Below, piece after piece: positions 11,817-23,874 of a DNA stretch of 64,000 bases (positions are counted from its first letter, which is position 1; each line of letters begins with the position of its first letter). The position numbers were made by a program, and so were the translations under genes. Source of the stretch: Agriotes lineatus (Eukaryota; Arthropoda; Insecta; Coleoptera; Elateridae); the NCBI GenBank assembly GCA_940337035.1, contig CALNHX010003291.1, positions 89,656 through 153,655 on the forward strand. Direction: 5' to 3'. The notes under the pieces were generated by a model. That model was not told the origin of the DNA. It searched no databases and saw only the letters and a list, made by a program, of their open reading frames with translations.

Positions 11817-12690
11817 ACTGTTAGTTACTTTCATTTGTAGACGATTTTATAACTATAGCGAACACTATCTCATTGTGGTCAAGTGTCATGAGCTCATTTT
11901 TGTGGAAATTCATATTTATTTTATATGGATATATTTCAGATATTTGATGATCTCTTATCTGATGATGAAGATGTAATAAATTTTATTGAAATGCACGTAG
12001 AAATCATTTGGAAATGTGGGATGATATGGAATTTAAGCAGATTTAGGCTATCAAAAGTCACTGTTTTACTAGTATTAGATACTATTATGAAAATAAAAGA
12101 TTACTTTTCAAATAACAGCAACTAAATTTTGGTGAAAAACATAACTGAACAACCCTCCGAAACCAAATTCCAAAGAAATCTTTTTGAATTCAAACCTACA
12201 AGCCACATAAACTTACAATGAAGTATAAGAAGAACTAGAAGATATATAAAGCAAAGTCAATCAATTAGATGCACCAAAAGAAAAAAATTAACAAAACCAT
12301 TACACCTACACAACAAATCATCAAAGGTACAAAATCAAATCTTATAGATGACACAATATCCAACATTCAAGAAAAAAGCTAAAATGGAATAAATTACCAA
12401 AAAAGGTTTTAACCGAATTAAATCATAAGCTGGTTTTCTATCAAAACGTCATCAATTTCACATAACCCAGAAAAAAAATACAAAGCTACAAACTAGGGAA
12501 GCTAAAGAAGTTTTATCTGACGAAATAATTTAAGTAATAAAAGATGTTACCATATCCACTTACTTAAACCATGTAGAAAACAAAAGACAGAATGTGATAT
12601 TAAATGTTCCTTTCTCCTATTTTTTAAATCAATGTGCTAATGAAGCTAACAATGTATCAGCGAAACGTTCATATGAATATTTTTAATAAT
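11817..12690. other. A-rich, no supported gene
   Basis: Strongly adenine-rich on the plus strand from about 12130 to 12610 with many stops. The composition recalls the A-rich coding strand of the Penelope-like element near 55.5 kb, but no conserved motif could be read. Confidence 0.4.
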
Positions 12691-13361
12691 AGTAGATTAT
12701 GTTATTAGGAGTAAAAGTGATACTTTATGTGGCGAAGCTGAAGTTTATTTAGCCGAACGATAGTGAGGCAAATAATTCAGCTAAGCCACATAAAGTCACT
12801 TTTACTCCGAATAACATATACTATTTTATCCGCAAACGTATTCAGGTAAATTTCATTAATATAAATTTAAAAAAAAAGGATGCATCGGCCGGGAATCGAA
12901 CCCAGGCCACCCGCGTGACAGGCGAACACCGTACCCCTGCGCTAACCGCTCTTGTTCAAATAACGCGCTACTGTAATGATATATGAACATACTGAATCAC
13001 CCGAGCTAATAGCACACGGCCACAGCAGCTGTCACACCATAAACCACGGCGACAGATGCTCGGATCTGCTGCTTAAAGGTTTAAACTAAAACTTTTTCGT
13101 ACTCTTTTTGAAAATAAAAACCGGCCTACGATTTAAGCCTAAAAATTAGCAAAATTTTAAGCCATGATACAATTTAATCGGTCCAGTATCTTCGGAGGAG
13201 ATAGCGAACAAACATAGAAAGAAAGACGGCAACGATTTTGTGTGCTTAGGCAGATAAAGTACGCAAAAGTCGCTATTTTATCTGCTTAGGCAGATAAAGT
13301 GACACTTTTACCTTGTCAATAAAGACAAATAAGTTGTCACTTTTGTGACGTTTGCGGATAA
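12691..13361 (+). repeat. composite MITE, copy A
   Basis: There are two joined modules. Bases 12691-12826 form a palindrome (GTTATTAGGAGTAAAAGTGA against TCACTTTTACTCCGAATAAC). Bases 12826-13361 are bounded by exact inverted ends TTATCCGCAAACG and CGTTTGCGGATAA. An internal motif, CTGCTTAGGCAGATAAAGT, is repeated near the right end. The same two modules recur together in inverted orientation at 37431-38047 (copy B), which shows that they move, or were copied, as one unit. No protein is encoded. Confidence 0.8.
12881..12958 (-). repeat. tRNA-Asp-like segment inside composite MITE
   Basis: On the minus strand the anticodon arm reads CGCCTGTCACGCGGG (GTC anticodon, as in tRNA-Asp) and the T-arm CTGGG-TTCGATT-CCCGG; a GGTTAGCGCAGGGGTA D-arm-like stretch precedes them. 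The 5' bases do not pair with the acceptor 3' strand CCGATGC, and a T-run follows. This is a tRNA-derived (SINE-like) part of the repeat, not a working tRNA gene. Confidence 0.6.
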
Positions 13362-13589
13362 AGATAATTTTAATCATGTGTAATGACAAAAACGATTTTA
13401 TACTCACGTTGTTAAAAGTTAACTTAGCTGATATTATCTCTCAAATTGTAGAGCACAGACAGCTGTATTTCAAAATTAAAAAATAGATACTATTATACCA
13501 CGAATAGCCTTTCCTATAGATAGGTAAGTATTTGTAGGTATTTGCTTATTTTGATAAAAGGGAACAATGAGGCGAATGTGTTAACTAAA

Positions 13590-13887
13590 AGTATTTGGTT
13601 TATAGAAATGGCCCAGTTGCTCTTAACACTAAGATTTTATGCATCAGGAAGTTTTTTGATAACTGTTGGACATCTTGGAGGCATTCATAAAGGAACTGCC
13701 TCACGAATAATAGCAAAGGTGACACGCGCCATAGCATCATTAGCACCCCAACATATTTGTTTACTAAGAACTAATGGTGAAATAGCAAAGACGAAACAAC
13801 AATTTTATGAAATAGCACGTTTTCCATAAGTAATAGGTGCAACTGTATTCATATCAAAATACAATCTCCTGGTAATAATGTGGTGTT
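13590..13887 (+). pseudogene. PIF/Harbinger transposase, N-terminal half
   Basis: The frame contains LLLTLRFYASGSFLITVGHL, GGIHKGTASRIIAKVTRAI and TNGEIAKTKQQFYEIARFP, the classic N-terminal helix-turn-helix region of insect Harbinger transposases. It continues after a stop and shift as HIKIQSPGNN, where the first catalytic Asp block (normally VDCTH) is degraded. At about 13887 the homology stops and copia gag starts. The matching second half lies at 24313-24560. Confidence 0.85.
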
Positions 13888-16800
13888 TAGTTCTGAAACA
13901 AAGCCGGGTCAAGAGGCAACTGAGGAGCAGAAGAGAGCGTTCGACTCGGAGGTAAAAATTTTCAATAAATGTGACGCTACCAACTAATTATAGTAAGCAG
14001 CCTTAACCACGCCAACATCGATTTAACGATATCGTGTGACACTGCAAAAGCAGTTTGGAAGAAATTGCTGTCGGTTTACGAGCAGAGTTCCGGACAGCCT
14101 GTGGATCGGCTGATGGAGAATTTTTTCAGCAGCGACAAAGATGCTTCCGAAGAATTGTCGCGCAGGTGGCTCGGCTTGAGCGTAATTTTTGCTAACTCAA
14201 TGACGAGCTAAAGAGATTGGTTAATACCGAGGTGCCAGACTTGTGGCTAATGATTCAAATCATGTCAACGCTGCCAGGTGAATATTTCGAGTTTAAAAGT
14301 GTGTGGGAGTCTGTGCCACTTGCAGATTGAACAGTACATAAATTAACCGAAAGACTCCGTCTTATTGAAATGAGGTTACCTGAAAGACGAAGCGACTCAT
14401 GGGCCTTGGTAGCTACCAAGACGAAGACGGCTAAGGAAAAATTCGACAGAGACAAGCGGAAGTGCTTCAATGTCATAAAGGAGGACATTTTGCGAGAAAT
14501 TTTCCAACCAAGAGTACCGGTAGTGCATCGAATTCAAAAAGGTAAGTGGCGCCATCGGGCGAAGCATTCCTGTGCATCGAAGGTGTGGCAGACAGAGAAC
14601 AGTGGCTTGCGAATACGGGTGCGTCAACGCATATGACACACAATAAGAACTACTTCATATCGGATGAACTTCTTGAAATTCCGCGGGAAGTTCAAATGGG
14701 GAACAGTGAAGTGATTCATGAGTACGGACAGAGTACCATCAACGTGGAAATGAAGGTGAACGGTGTCTGGCATACATTGGACCCAACTTGTTTTCAATCG
14801 GGAAAACAATGGACAAGGGCTTTGAATTTATGGCTGATTGTGATAGCTGTATGGTTGTGAAAGAGGGTATAGTCCGATTAGTGGGAAATAGAACTTCAAA
14901 GGGACTTTATATTTTAAAATTACGCCTGTGTAAAGCAGACGGATCGGCTGAGGTGTTTGTTGCATCCGCCACCGAAACTGTGCAATTGTGACATGAAACG
15001 CTGTGTCATCAAAACAAAAGACAAGTTCAAAAGTTACTGTAGAAGCAGGGAATCAGCGTCATAGCACAAGAAGAATTCTGTAATGGCTGTGTGCTCGGAA
15101 AGCAACATCGTGGAAGCTTCAGAAGCCGTGGAAATAGATCGATTGCACCAACTGAACACATTAGTGCCGATGTCTGCGGGCCCTTGCAGGAATTATCACC
15201 AGGTGGTACGAGGTATTTTCTGTGTTTTAAAGATATTTACACAAAGTTTAGGCGTGTATTCTTTTTAAAATCAAAAGTTGAAGTTGCGGAATGCTTAAAA
15301 ACTTTTGTAAACGAAGCAAAGACAGCCGGGCATTCAATAAAAGAATTATTAAGTGAGGTGGAAAAAACATTGATAATGTGACTGTAAGCGGCATTCTAAA
15401 ATCAAGTGGAATTAACTTTCGAGTGTCGATGCCATACACACCCGAGCAGAATGGAGTTGCAGAACGAGAAAACCGTACGTTAGTGGAATGTGCACGGTCA
15501 ATATTCCATGTAAAAGGCTTGCCAATAAAATTATGGGCTGAAGCTGTGAATACAGTAGCACATGTATTTAATCGTACTGGTCCAACATCTGTCGAGGGGA
15601 AACCGCCAAGTGAACTATGCTAAAAGCAGTATGACGTTCAGTCATATACGAATCTTTGGTACGCAGTGTTTTGTACATATACCAAAACAACAACGACAGG
15701 AATGGGATAAAAAAGGTGTTCTTGGACAACTTGTTGGCTATTGTGACGATAAAGATGGCTATCGAGGGTGGCTAGAAGAACAAAATAAAGTTATTTTCAG
15801 TCACGACGTTCTTCAAGGATGAAACTCCTTTGAAACACAAATGTGTCACTTGTAAAAGATGAAGAAAAACAAGAGCTCCAAGTTTTGCATTTGGCGGAAG
15901 TCAGTGAGTTGAAGGAAGCTGTTGTCGTGAAGGAAGCCACTACCCTGAAGGAAGCCGTTCAAACATCGTTAAGTGACGAAGCAGAAGGACAAGCGGAGAG
16001 AAGAATAGGGCGCCGTAAAATCAACAAACCGTCCTATTTGCGTGATTATGTCTTTTTTGCAGTGTTCCACTCCGAGCTCGTATGGTGCAGCTATGCAGAG
16101 CAGCGAAGCACATCAATGGAAAGCTGCAATGAATGAGCTGCCTTCATTAATAGAAAATGTGGGAGTTAGCGCTAAATCAAAAAGTAATTGGCTGTCGATG
16201 GGTGCTTCGTGTTAAATTTGAAGCGGATGGATCCGTTGACCGCTACAAAGCAAGACTAGTTGCAAAAGGCTTTGCTCAGAAATCAGGGCAGGATTACAAA
16301 GAAACCTCCAACCCTGTGGTACGTTTCAATACAGTGCGATCTGAACCGAGTGTTGCAGCTTCGGAAGGCCTACAACTTTTGCAGTTTGCTGTGAAGACGT
16401 CGTTCCTGTATGGAACACTTCAGCAAGAGGTTTATATGAGCTAACCGGAGGGATTCAATGACGGAAGCGGTCGTGTTTGCAAGCTCAACCGAAGCTTGTA
16501 TGGACTAAAGCAGCCCCCCAGGTGTTGAAACAAGCGCTTTGTAGACTTTTTAAATAAACTACAATTTAATCAAAGTGTTGCTGATCCATGTTTGTTCATT
16601 AAAAAGACAGGGAAATCTAAAATCATTATTGCATTATATGTGGACGATGTAGCTAGCTCGAAAAATTCAGACTGAAAAACCAGTTTCAAATAACTTTTGG
16701 TCAAATGAGTTGTTTTGTGGGCATACAAATTAATTGTTAGGCTAAAAATAATTCTATTTTTATAGGCCAATATCCCTATGTCAGGAGAATTCTGGAGCGG

Positions 16801-17549
16801 TTTCGGATGGACGAGTCAAACGCAGTTGGGACGCCGTCTAAAAATGGTACTGCTGATAAAGACCATGATTTGCTGCTGGAGGCTGACGTTCCGTATCGTG
16901 AAGCTGTGGGCAGTCTGATGTACTTAGCGGTTGCCACCAGACCTGACATTGTGTATGCAGTTAGCAAGGTATCGGAAGCATTTGCCCATCGAATTGGGGA
17001 GCAGTGAAAAGGATCTTCAGGTATCTGAAAGAAAAAATTAAATTTGGGTTGCTGTACCACGCGAACTACAAAATCGGTGTACTGGCAGCATACAGTGATG
17101 CAGACTACGCTGGGGATGTACAAACCAGACGTTCAAGAAGTGGTATGATCTGCAAGTACAATGGTAGTGCTATCAGCTGGTCAAGCCAAAAGCAGAAATA
17201 TGTGCTCATATCAACTATGGAAGCAGAGTACATAGCTGGTAGTGAAGCTGTAAAAGAAATAATCTGGATGAAGCGGCTTCTCTCAGAAGTATCCGAAGTA
17301 ATTCACACTCAGACAGTTTTTGTAGACAACACGAGTGCCATGAGACTTGTCAAAAACCCTGAATTTCATAAGCGTCCTAAACATATTGATGTAAAATTTC
17401 ATTTTATACGTGAGAAATTTAGTGCATGTGAACTTAGGGTGGAGCATATACAAGGTAACGATCAACTTGCTGATATTTTGACCAAACCATTAGCTCGGGT
17501 AAGGTTTTCAAAATTACGAGCTCTGCTTGGTGTAATTGTTTTGGGTTAA
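13888..17549 (+). mobile_element. Ty1/copia retrotransposon, 5'-truncated and degenerate
   Basis: Domains are in copia order. Gag remnant 13900-14500 (EATEEQKRAFDSEV, VWKKLLSVYEQSSG). Protease near 14600 with WLANTGASTHMT, where the catalytic Asp is Asn (AAT at 14612-14614). Pre-integrase and integrase 14790-15820 (FCNGCVLGKQHRGSF, ISADVCGPLQE, YTPEQNGVAERENRT). Reverse transcriptase 16150-16700 (RYKARLVAKGFAQK, LYGLKQPPR, YVDD). RNase H 16900-17549 (VGSLMYLAVATRPD, AAYSDADYAGD, MEAEYIAGSEA, HIDVKFHFIRE, DILTKPLA). At least a dozen frameshifts or stops break the polyprotein; the last 181 codons remain open. The first part of gag and the 5' LTR are missing at the junction with the Harbinger fragment. 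Confidence 0.92.
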
Positions 17550-17567
17550 CTATATTTTGGAAGGAAG

Positions 17568-18041
17568 TGTTAGATATAATTCAAAATATAGTGTTTATAG
17601 TTTTGTAAGGTTCTAGTTGTTAGTGACTTTTAGTTTTTCGTACAACTGTACTGTGTTCTAACTTCACTTGAACGCGGTCCTCGGTAGGGTAAGGTCAGCG
17701 TACATAAATCAAACAAGTAGAGACACTCACTGTCGGTTCCTTTGATGTAAAAATACCGATTTGAATCCCCTTGAACGGCTCCTGGGGGGTACTTTCCCAT
17801 AGTACTAACAGATGGTGCCACTACTTTATCACATACATAGATAATATAAAGTACAGTGCCTGTAATATAAACATAGATATATAAGTACTAGATACGGCGT
17901 GCCGTTGCTATAGTTGACCAAGACGTACCATCTATTTCTGTCACTCTCAGTGCGTGCATTACGTATAGCGCTATCCTTTAGAGAGGTACTTTGACTCGTA
18001 ATTGAAAGAAATTATGATAAAATACATTTAACTCGTGTTAC
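17568..18041 (+). repeat. copia 3' LTR (end uncertain: 17810 or 18041)
   Basis: A polypurine tract (TTTTGGAAGGAAG) precedes TGTTAGATATAATTC, the LTR start. Two 3' ends are possible: CTAACA at 17810, an inverted match to the start, or TGTTACA at 18041. Both are followed by TGGTGCCA, which looks like a primer-binding site. A PBS is expected only after a 5' LTR, so the longer reading suggests an LTR shared with, or recombined with, a second copy. Confidence 0.6.
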
Positions 18042-18450
18042 ATGGTGCCAGAACTAGTCTTTTTGGTTTCAAAATGCTACAAAATGTAGAAAATAAGTAC
18101 CTAATCGTATAAATAAACACGAATTAGAAAATATAACCTCAACAGTCAACACATAACCTCACGCGATAAGATTGTGTGCAGATTGCAGATATCCACTTAC
18201 TAGAGTCTTTGAGTTTTACGGTAATAGCAATCAAAACCATGTAAACAACAGTTTGACTGGTAGGTCTAACAAGTTAAATGTTCAAGTAGCACCATTTTTC
18301 AAGATAACTTTTTTAGGTCACCATGTCTAATCGTTTTAACTTGTCAGAGGCTGGTTGAAAGGAAATTAATGATCCTGATAATAGAAGTTTGTGAACACTA
18401 CTTTGCTCTGAAACTGAGTTTGTCCTTTACAAGATGCACCATTTTGAAGA

Positions 18451-19350
18451 ATGGTAGAAAATGACGTTTTGCAACTCCAAGAATGGTGTTCGAAGTGGCT
18501 GTTAGAGCTCAACGAACAAAAATGCGTGTTACACATGGGATACCACAACCCTAGCTACATTTATTTTCTGAACAATGTGCTTATAAAGGCGGTTTATCAA
18601 CAAAAAGGTCTTGGGGTCACCGTGCCGTCGGATTTTAAATGGGAGTAGCACCTACCTAGTTTCGATCGCTTTTAAAAACGTCTCCTCAACTTTTAGCGAA
18701 AATTTATAAAACCTATATTCGGCCAATTTTGGAGTATGCGTCCTGCTTTTGGAAGCCTTACCTTGCTAAAGACATTCATGCTCTTGAACTGACCCAGAGA
18801 CGTATCACCAAGTTATCGCCAACTATTTGAAAACTGCCATATGAACAGAGGCTGCAGGTATTGGGGCTATCATCGATTTCTGAAAGATATTTAAGAGGTG
18901 ACCTAATAGAAACATATAAAATCCTCCACGGTTACTACACTGTAGTCATTGAAGGGTTTGTGACTAGTGAGAATATGCGGTTGCGTGGCCACGAGTTCAA
19001 GCTAGTGCGCGAAAGATTTAATAAAATGTGTCGACAGTTCTGTTTATTCAACAGAATTTTTAGAGATTGGAACGCTCTTCCCCAGTCAGTTGTCTGTGCG
19101 CCTTTAGTAAACGCCTTGGACAAATTGAGTGATTAAGTTAAGTTAATAGCTGTAGTTGTATAATTTCATTCTGTAAAATTTTCAAGTTTGCAAGTGTTGC
19201 AAGTAGGATTCTTTATCTTATTATTTACTACATTATTATGTGCCTTCAATTTTAATTTTTAGTTAAGTTTAAATATCTTATTAGCACTAGTTTTCGATTG
19301 ATATGTTTTATCGGTTCAGCCGTCTAATATAAATAAATAAATAAAAAGGA
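18451..19350 (+). pseudogene. CR1/jockey-type LINE, 3' end of the reverse-transcriptase ORF
   Basis: The translation begins LQLQEWCSKWLLELNEQKC, the block just after the RT catalytic core, then LKAVDQQ-like and LGVTVPSDFKWE. After frame breaks it continues through IYKTYIRPILEYAS, RRITKLSPT and an intact stretch at 18861-19136 (ERYLRGDLIETYKILHGYY ... RIFRDWNALPQSVV). It ends at a TAAATAAATAAATAAAA tail near 19347. Catalytic residues and everything upstream are absent, so this is a typical 5'-truncated LINE insertion. Confidence 0.88.
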
Positions 19351-19383
19351 AGCAGAACTTTGATACATGCAACAACAGGGAAA

Positions 19384-19512
19384 ATGCACAATCCGAGGCC
19401 AATATCCCTGCTATTGTTAATATTAATAATTATTTAATGTTGTTTCTCTACTAACCATAACCAAAATTATAAGGAAAAGAGTTAGCAGTGTAATTGGCCT
19501 CGGATTGTGCAT
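19384..19512. repeat. short MITE with perfect 20-bp inverted repeats
   Basis: ATGCACAATCCGAGGCCAAT at the left is exactly complementary to the right end. The 89-bp centre is A/T-rich and non-coding. It was inserted close to the tail of the preceding LINE. Confidence 0.8.
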
Positions 19513-19663
19513 TATGAAAAAGACCCATTTTCAGAAAAAATTAGTAAGCATCTAGTATTTTTCATTTTTATGTGCCTTGCAAGGATTTGTTTGATGGAGT
19601 ATGGTACTCGAGCCACCCGTGATTTGGTCTAAGCCAAAATTTAAAATGGGTAATTTTTAAAAT

Positions 19664-19987
19664 TTCTATAGCAAAGTAGAGACAACATGTGAAGAAGTAC
19701 CTAGAAACAACACCTTAATAATAATAGGAGACTTCAATGCTAAGATTGGAAAGGAAGGGAACAATACAGAGGTAGCAGGAAAAGAAACCATTCACGAAAC
19801 CACGAATGACAATGGAACAAGACTATGCACCCTAGCTGCAATGACAAATACATACATTGTGAGCACCAAATTTATACATAAAAAAGAACACAAAATCACT
19901 TGGATGATACCTGGGAAAACATATGGGAACCAAATAGATCACATACTAATCTCAAGAAAATGGACAAGAATTGTACAAGTATGTTAA
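19664..19987 (+). pseudogene. LINE APE-endonuclease fragment
   Basis: A continuous frame with GDFNAKIGKEG, NDNGTRLCTLAAMTN and NQIDHILISRKW matches the middle and end of APE-type endonucleases of insect LINEs. GDFN carries a catalytic Asp/Asn pair. No RT follows. It resembles the missing 5' part of the 5.2-kb LINE and may come from the same clade. Confidence 0.8.
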
Positions 19988-20784
19988 AGAATATGAGAAT
20001 AAATATTCTGCGTCTAATAATGTGCAGTTCTCAATATCATTTTCATCACTAAGAACTTCGAGATCAATCACATTTCTTCCGGACCCCATTTTACAAGAAC
20101 GCGCAACCTAATTTATATGGCTTGCTGGAGCTTGTAGCTCAGTTGCGTGGTAACGAACAGTTACTATTTTTTTCCAACCCCCACACATCTGCATGAACTG
20201 CTGTTATTTCCCACATTCGAATTTGATGAAAAACATGATAGAGAGTGTGGACGAGCAGCCGAAGAAGCAAAAGGAAACATTAACCTCAACTTTACAGTTC
20301 ATAATTCATTCAGAAGTTAGGTGCCTTGAAAAACTGTAGGGAATCAATCCTTTTTGAAGCTTGGATAGGGAACTTTTTTGATATTCATTCCTTTCCTAAT
20401 GCTATGAGGGATTGAATATCAATAAAAAAACTGAAATAATTTTTTCAAGGTTTTAATTAAACAAACTATCTACTAAACACCGGTGAAAAGATACGTCTTC
20501 GCTTGAAGAATTAGAAGAAATAGAACAAATTATGCATGTTCTCATTGCTAAAGTCAATTTTCGAAGAATAAACTGAAATTGAATGACACTTCTGACGTTT
20601 TTATTTCAAAACTTCAAAATTAAGGGTACGAAACATCGTACGAAATACGTCTAGAGGGAGAGAGAAATAAAGTGGTACAGGTTAGAATGAAATGGGGGAA
20701 GGTACCGAACTCCGTGATATGTTATTTTAAGATGCGACGTACGTTTACATGTAGTGAACGTATCCTGTACTAATATATCCATGA
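19988..20784. other. no supported gene
   Basis: Nothing coding was recognised. A short tRNA-like word at 20120-20150 lacks a B-box and is not counted. Confidence 0.5.
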
Positions 20785-20840
20785 ATATAAAGGGGTTTAG
20801 AACGCAAACTCCCTATCTATTTTTGGGTCTCAGAACATTT
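20785..20840 (+). repeat. P element left terminal inverted repeat
   Basis: AATATAAAGGGGTTTAGAA begins a stretch matching the complement of 23875-23931 with only three or four differences. It includes CTCCCTATCTATTTTT and TCTCAGAACATTT. Confidence 0.85.
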
Positions 20841-21221
20841 AGCGTCATCTGTTGAGTTGAGGACGGTGCAAAATTGGCTAGCCTACTAGATGATTTCATT
20901 TGTTTATTAATTAATTTGTACTTAATATAGGTAGATAACAAATTAAAACATCAGCTTTATTTTCGATTTTTTATTTTTAACTTCTTTTCGTACATTTCTA
21001 CTGCATTTTGGTAAATTTTGTTTTTAAATTTTATGGTTCTAGTATCTTTGCCAGTTAAAATTAAATTTAACCCCTTAACATACGTATATATTGGTATATT
21101 TACTATTTTGCCTATAATTTCGTCTTCAATTTTACGTTTATGTTCGCACGCAAATGAAAATCTAACATCATGCGGTATTACAACAGAAATTTTATTTTTA
21201 ATATTATCAGCCGAAGTTATG

Positions 21222-23392
21222 TTACTTAATATAATTTTTGAAATATTTGTAAACCTTGTTGATATTTTTAATGAACTCTAAGTTGCAATATTGTAACTTT
21301 CTATTTTCATAATAATACTCTCTTTCATTGATCAACTTATGACACTGGTCGCTCCCCGAATATCTACTAATGATTTGGGCTTTACAGTGTTCACAATTTA
21401 AATGTTTTAATGTTTTAGCAATCCAGCCAGAAACGTAACCAATTATACTTTTATGCAAATCTTTTTCTAATTCAAACGCTGAAATTTACATACATTGTAA
21501 ATTTCGTATGGCGTTTCATTAATTTTGTAATCGTTACTGCTCATTTTGTCTACTAATGCTCTAATATTAAATAAATCTGGAATATTAGTCTTTTCACAAT
21601 TGGTTCCTATTGATTTTGATCCACAGAAATTCCGAATCATTAATGACTTAAATTTTCTCGAAACTGGATAGCTGTTGGATTTACAGCTCGACTACGTTGA
21701 CTTCTAACCTTTCCAAAATAATTTTCAATTGCATCTTGATTCAAAGCTCGAGGTAAAAAAAACTTACACATGTTACTTTCTACTAAAATTTCGTTTAAAT
21801 CTAAAAATCCTTCTAGCGTTTTCATCCAATTTTTTAGGAGGCACCATTTTTTCCAGCTTTGTCAATAAAATACATATGGCTTAAACGTTGAATTGATTCT
21901 TTCCAAAATTTTGTATGTCCCGAATTTTTATACACGCCACCAGAAAACGGTTTTCCGCAGTGTGGACGAAGTGTCCCTCCATTTAGGCTGTCGAAAAGTT
22001 TGTCAAAGAAATTTATTGTTTTTGCTGTTCCTAAAGCTTCTTCATTCAAGTTGTTATCACCTGTTAAAATATTTATTAGACTGCTATAAAACATGATTTC
22101 TTCACACAAATTACCACTTTTAACTAACAAAGAGATGGTTGAAGCCATAGAATGACTTAATACTTGAGTAGCATAACACACTTTCATTTTCTGAATCTTG
22201 TTGGGGATCACGTGTAAGTCAGTAATTTTGTGAAGTGCTCTTAATTCACCACATGGTTCATCATTAAAATAAGCTTCAATAATATGTTTCCATTTTGCTG
22301 TCAAGATTTCTCCATTTACTTCCCAAACTAAATCTTTTGTTAGCAAATTGTTTCTGATACATTTAATCATATGAGGTGTATTGTATAAGGGTATAATCTC
22401 TTCGTTTCCAAATATAATTCTTCTTTTTATTTGCTGCTCCTCTTGTATGTAAAGTGTACTCGATTCATTCAATAAACTATTTATAGCCGCTTGGTTTGGT
22501 TGTCCCTGATCACATATTGTGGCTATAATTTTCAACCCGCAATTTTGAACTTCTGTAATCAGTAATTTTATTAATTCTACTATAACTGGGGATTTCGTAG
22601 CTGACGAAGAAAATGCGAAATAAATTGGTTGTTGCAATTTTTTGAAAAGTCCGCTGAGATAAAATACAAGAACATGGTCAGCAATTTGCAAACTTCGGCT
22701 ATGCCCAAAATCTTGGAAACCATAAAATTTGTCAGTGGTTTTGTCATAATCTATATGAGGCATTATTGACATTTCGTCAAAAATTAAAGCACACATTTTA
22801 TCTCGATTATTTAAATTTGAAGCAGCTTCTTTCAAGTTGTCGAATATTAATTTATTCAACCCGGCATTTATTGGAACTCTATTTAACATTGCCATTATTG
22901 TTTGCCGAGTAGGAAGCGCAAAAAACTCCCTTAATTTCGAATAAGCTCTTCCAGATTGTTTATAAAATGCCAATGCCAAAACTTTCTCTTCGGTGGTGTA
23001 TCTACGTCATGTTCCTTTAACATTTCTTTTTCTCAATTGTGCCAAACAAAAATTTATAGCATCGTCTCCTAACACTTTGCTTTTTAATATAATGTCAAAT
23101 CTTGTGGCTAATTTTAACCGTTGACGAAGCAAAGCGCTTCTAATTTTGCTTTTTCGTGCAGCGCGCTTATATTTTAAGGAAGAGTGGTAGATCTTTTTTG
23201 CAAAAAGATAGATGTTTTCTATTCGCACAGGGTTAATTTCGTTTAAAATTTTGGGGTTTCTGCTTATATTTGAAATTTGGGTGTCTGTATTAGGATTGAC
23301 GATATAGGGAGATGTATTTTCTGGTATTATATTGTCTTGCTCGTCATTAGATTGCGTGATCAAATCAGATGTAGTATACGTATCCGCATTTT
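21222..23392 (-). pseudogene. P element transposase, exon 2 onward
   Basis: Exon 2 joins the THAP exon across a 55-bp intron. The frame runs to a TGA at 23009-23007 (a CGA or GGA codon changed at a CpG), then on without a shift through the core: DEMSIMPHIDYDK, FYLSGLFKKLQQPIYFAF, ATICDQGQPNQAAIN, NTPHMIKCIRNNL and TKFWKESIQRLSHMYFID. Near 21840 it shifts to LNQDAIENYFGKVRSQRSRA, near 21665 to a part with NCEKTNIPDLFNIRALVD, and it ends with IGYVSGWIAKTLKHLNCEHC at 21458-21222. Block order and the DQG and ENYFG motifs are those of P/THAP9 transposases. The first catalytic Asp is probably in DEMSI and the second in CDQG. Confidence 0.9.
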
Positions 23393-23447
23393 CTAAAAAG
23401 TTTTAAACATTTATATTACAATTTAAACAAATTCTTCTGAAATTTAC

Positions 23448-23700
23448 CATGCGGAATTCGCAAACTAGGTATAGCCGTATTTCGGAGTCTATTATTAGTA
23501 TCAAAGTCAGATGCTGTAAAGTGTAAACCACAAACCGTATACCCATTATAAACTTTCATAGGATCAACTTCCATTAGGTGGGAATTACCAATTCGTTGCA
23601 ACCATTCTGTAAAACGCTTAGGATATTTTTGAGGATTTGGAAATCTGTGACGCGTGATAACACCTGTACTATAACATTTATGCACGCTACACAGTTTCAT
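23448..23700 (-). CDS. THAP domain exon of the P element transposase
   Basis: Residues 4-60 form a THAP zinc finger: C4-x4-C9, Trp33, then C57-x2-H60 followed by Phe, with the basic HRFP turn near residue 18 and a conserved Pro in AIPSL near residue 78. THAP domains bind the ends of P elements. The exon ends CCGCATG|GTAAATTT and the next exon starts after CTTTTTAG, giving a 55-bp intron (23447-23393) that joins the frames exactly. Without splicing the frame would stop at 23416. Confidence 0.88.
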
Positions 23701-23874
23701 GTTTGATTAAAAATAAAGTTACTGCAACTTAAGTATAATCAGAGCAGTGACAGTGACATTACTAAAATGTTTCATGAGCTTCTCTAAGTTTAGGCTTAGT
23801 AATTTTTCTTTGATATAGTGACCTTAATTTTTCTTTCAAATATTCGCCATCTGGCGGCTTGTGGACGGTGCGCA

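Noticed and set aside
12881..12958. Functional tRNA-Asp gene on the minus strand
   Set aside because: The acceptor strands do not pair, and the segment lies inside a repeat whose other copy has it deleted.
20120..20160. tRNA-like word TAGCTCAGTTGCGTGG
   Set aside because: No B-box or T-arm follows at the right distance; A-box resemblance alone is weak.
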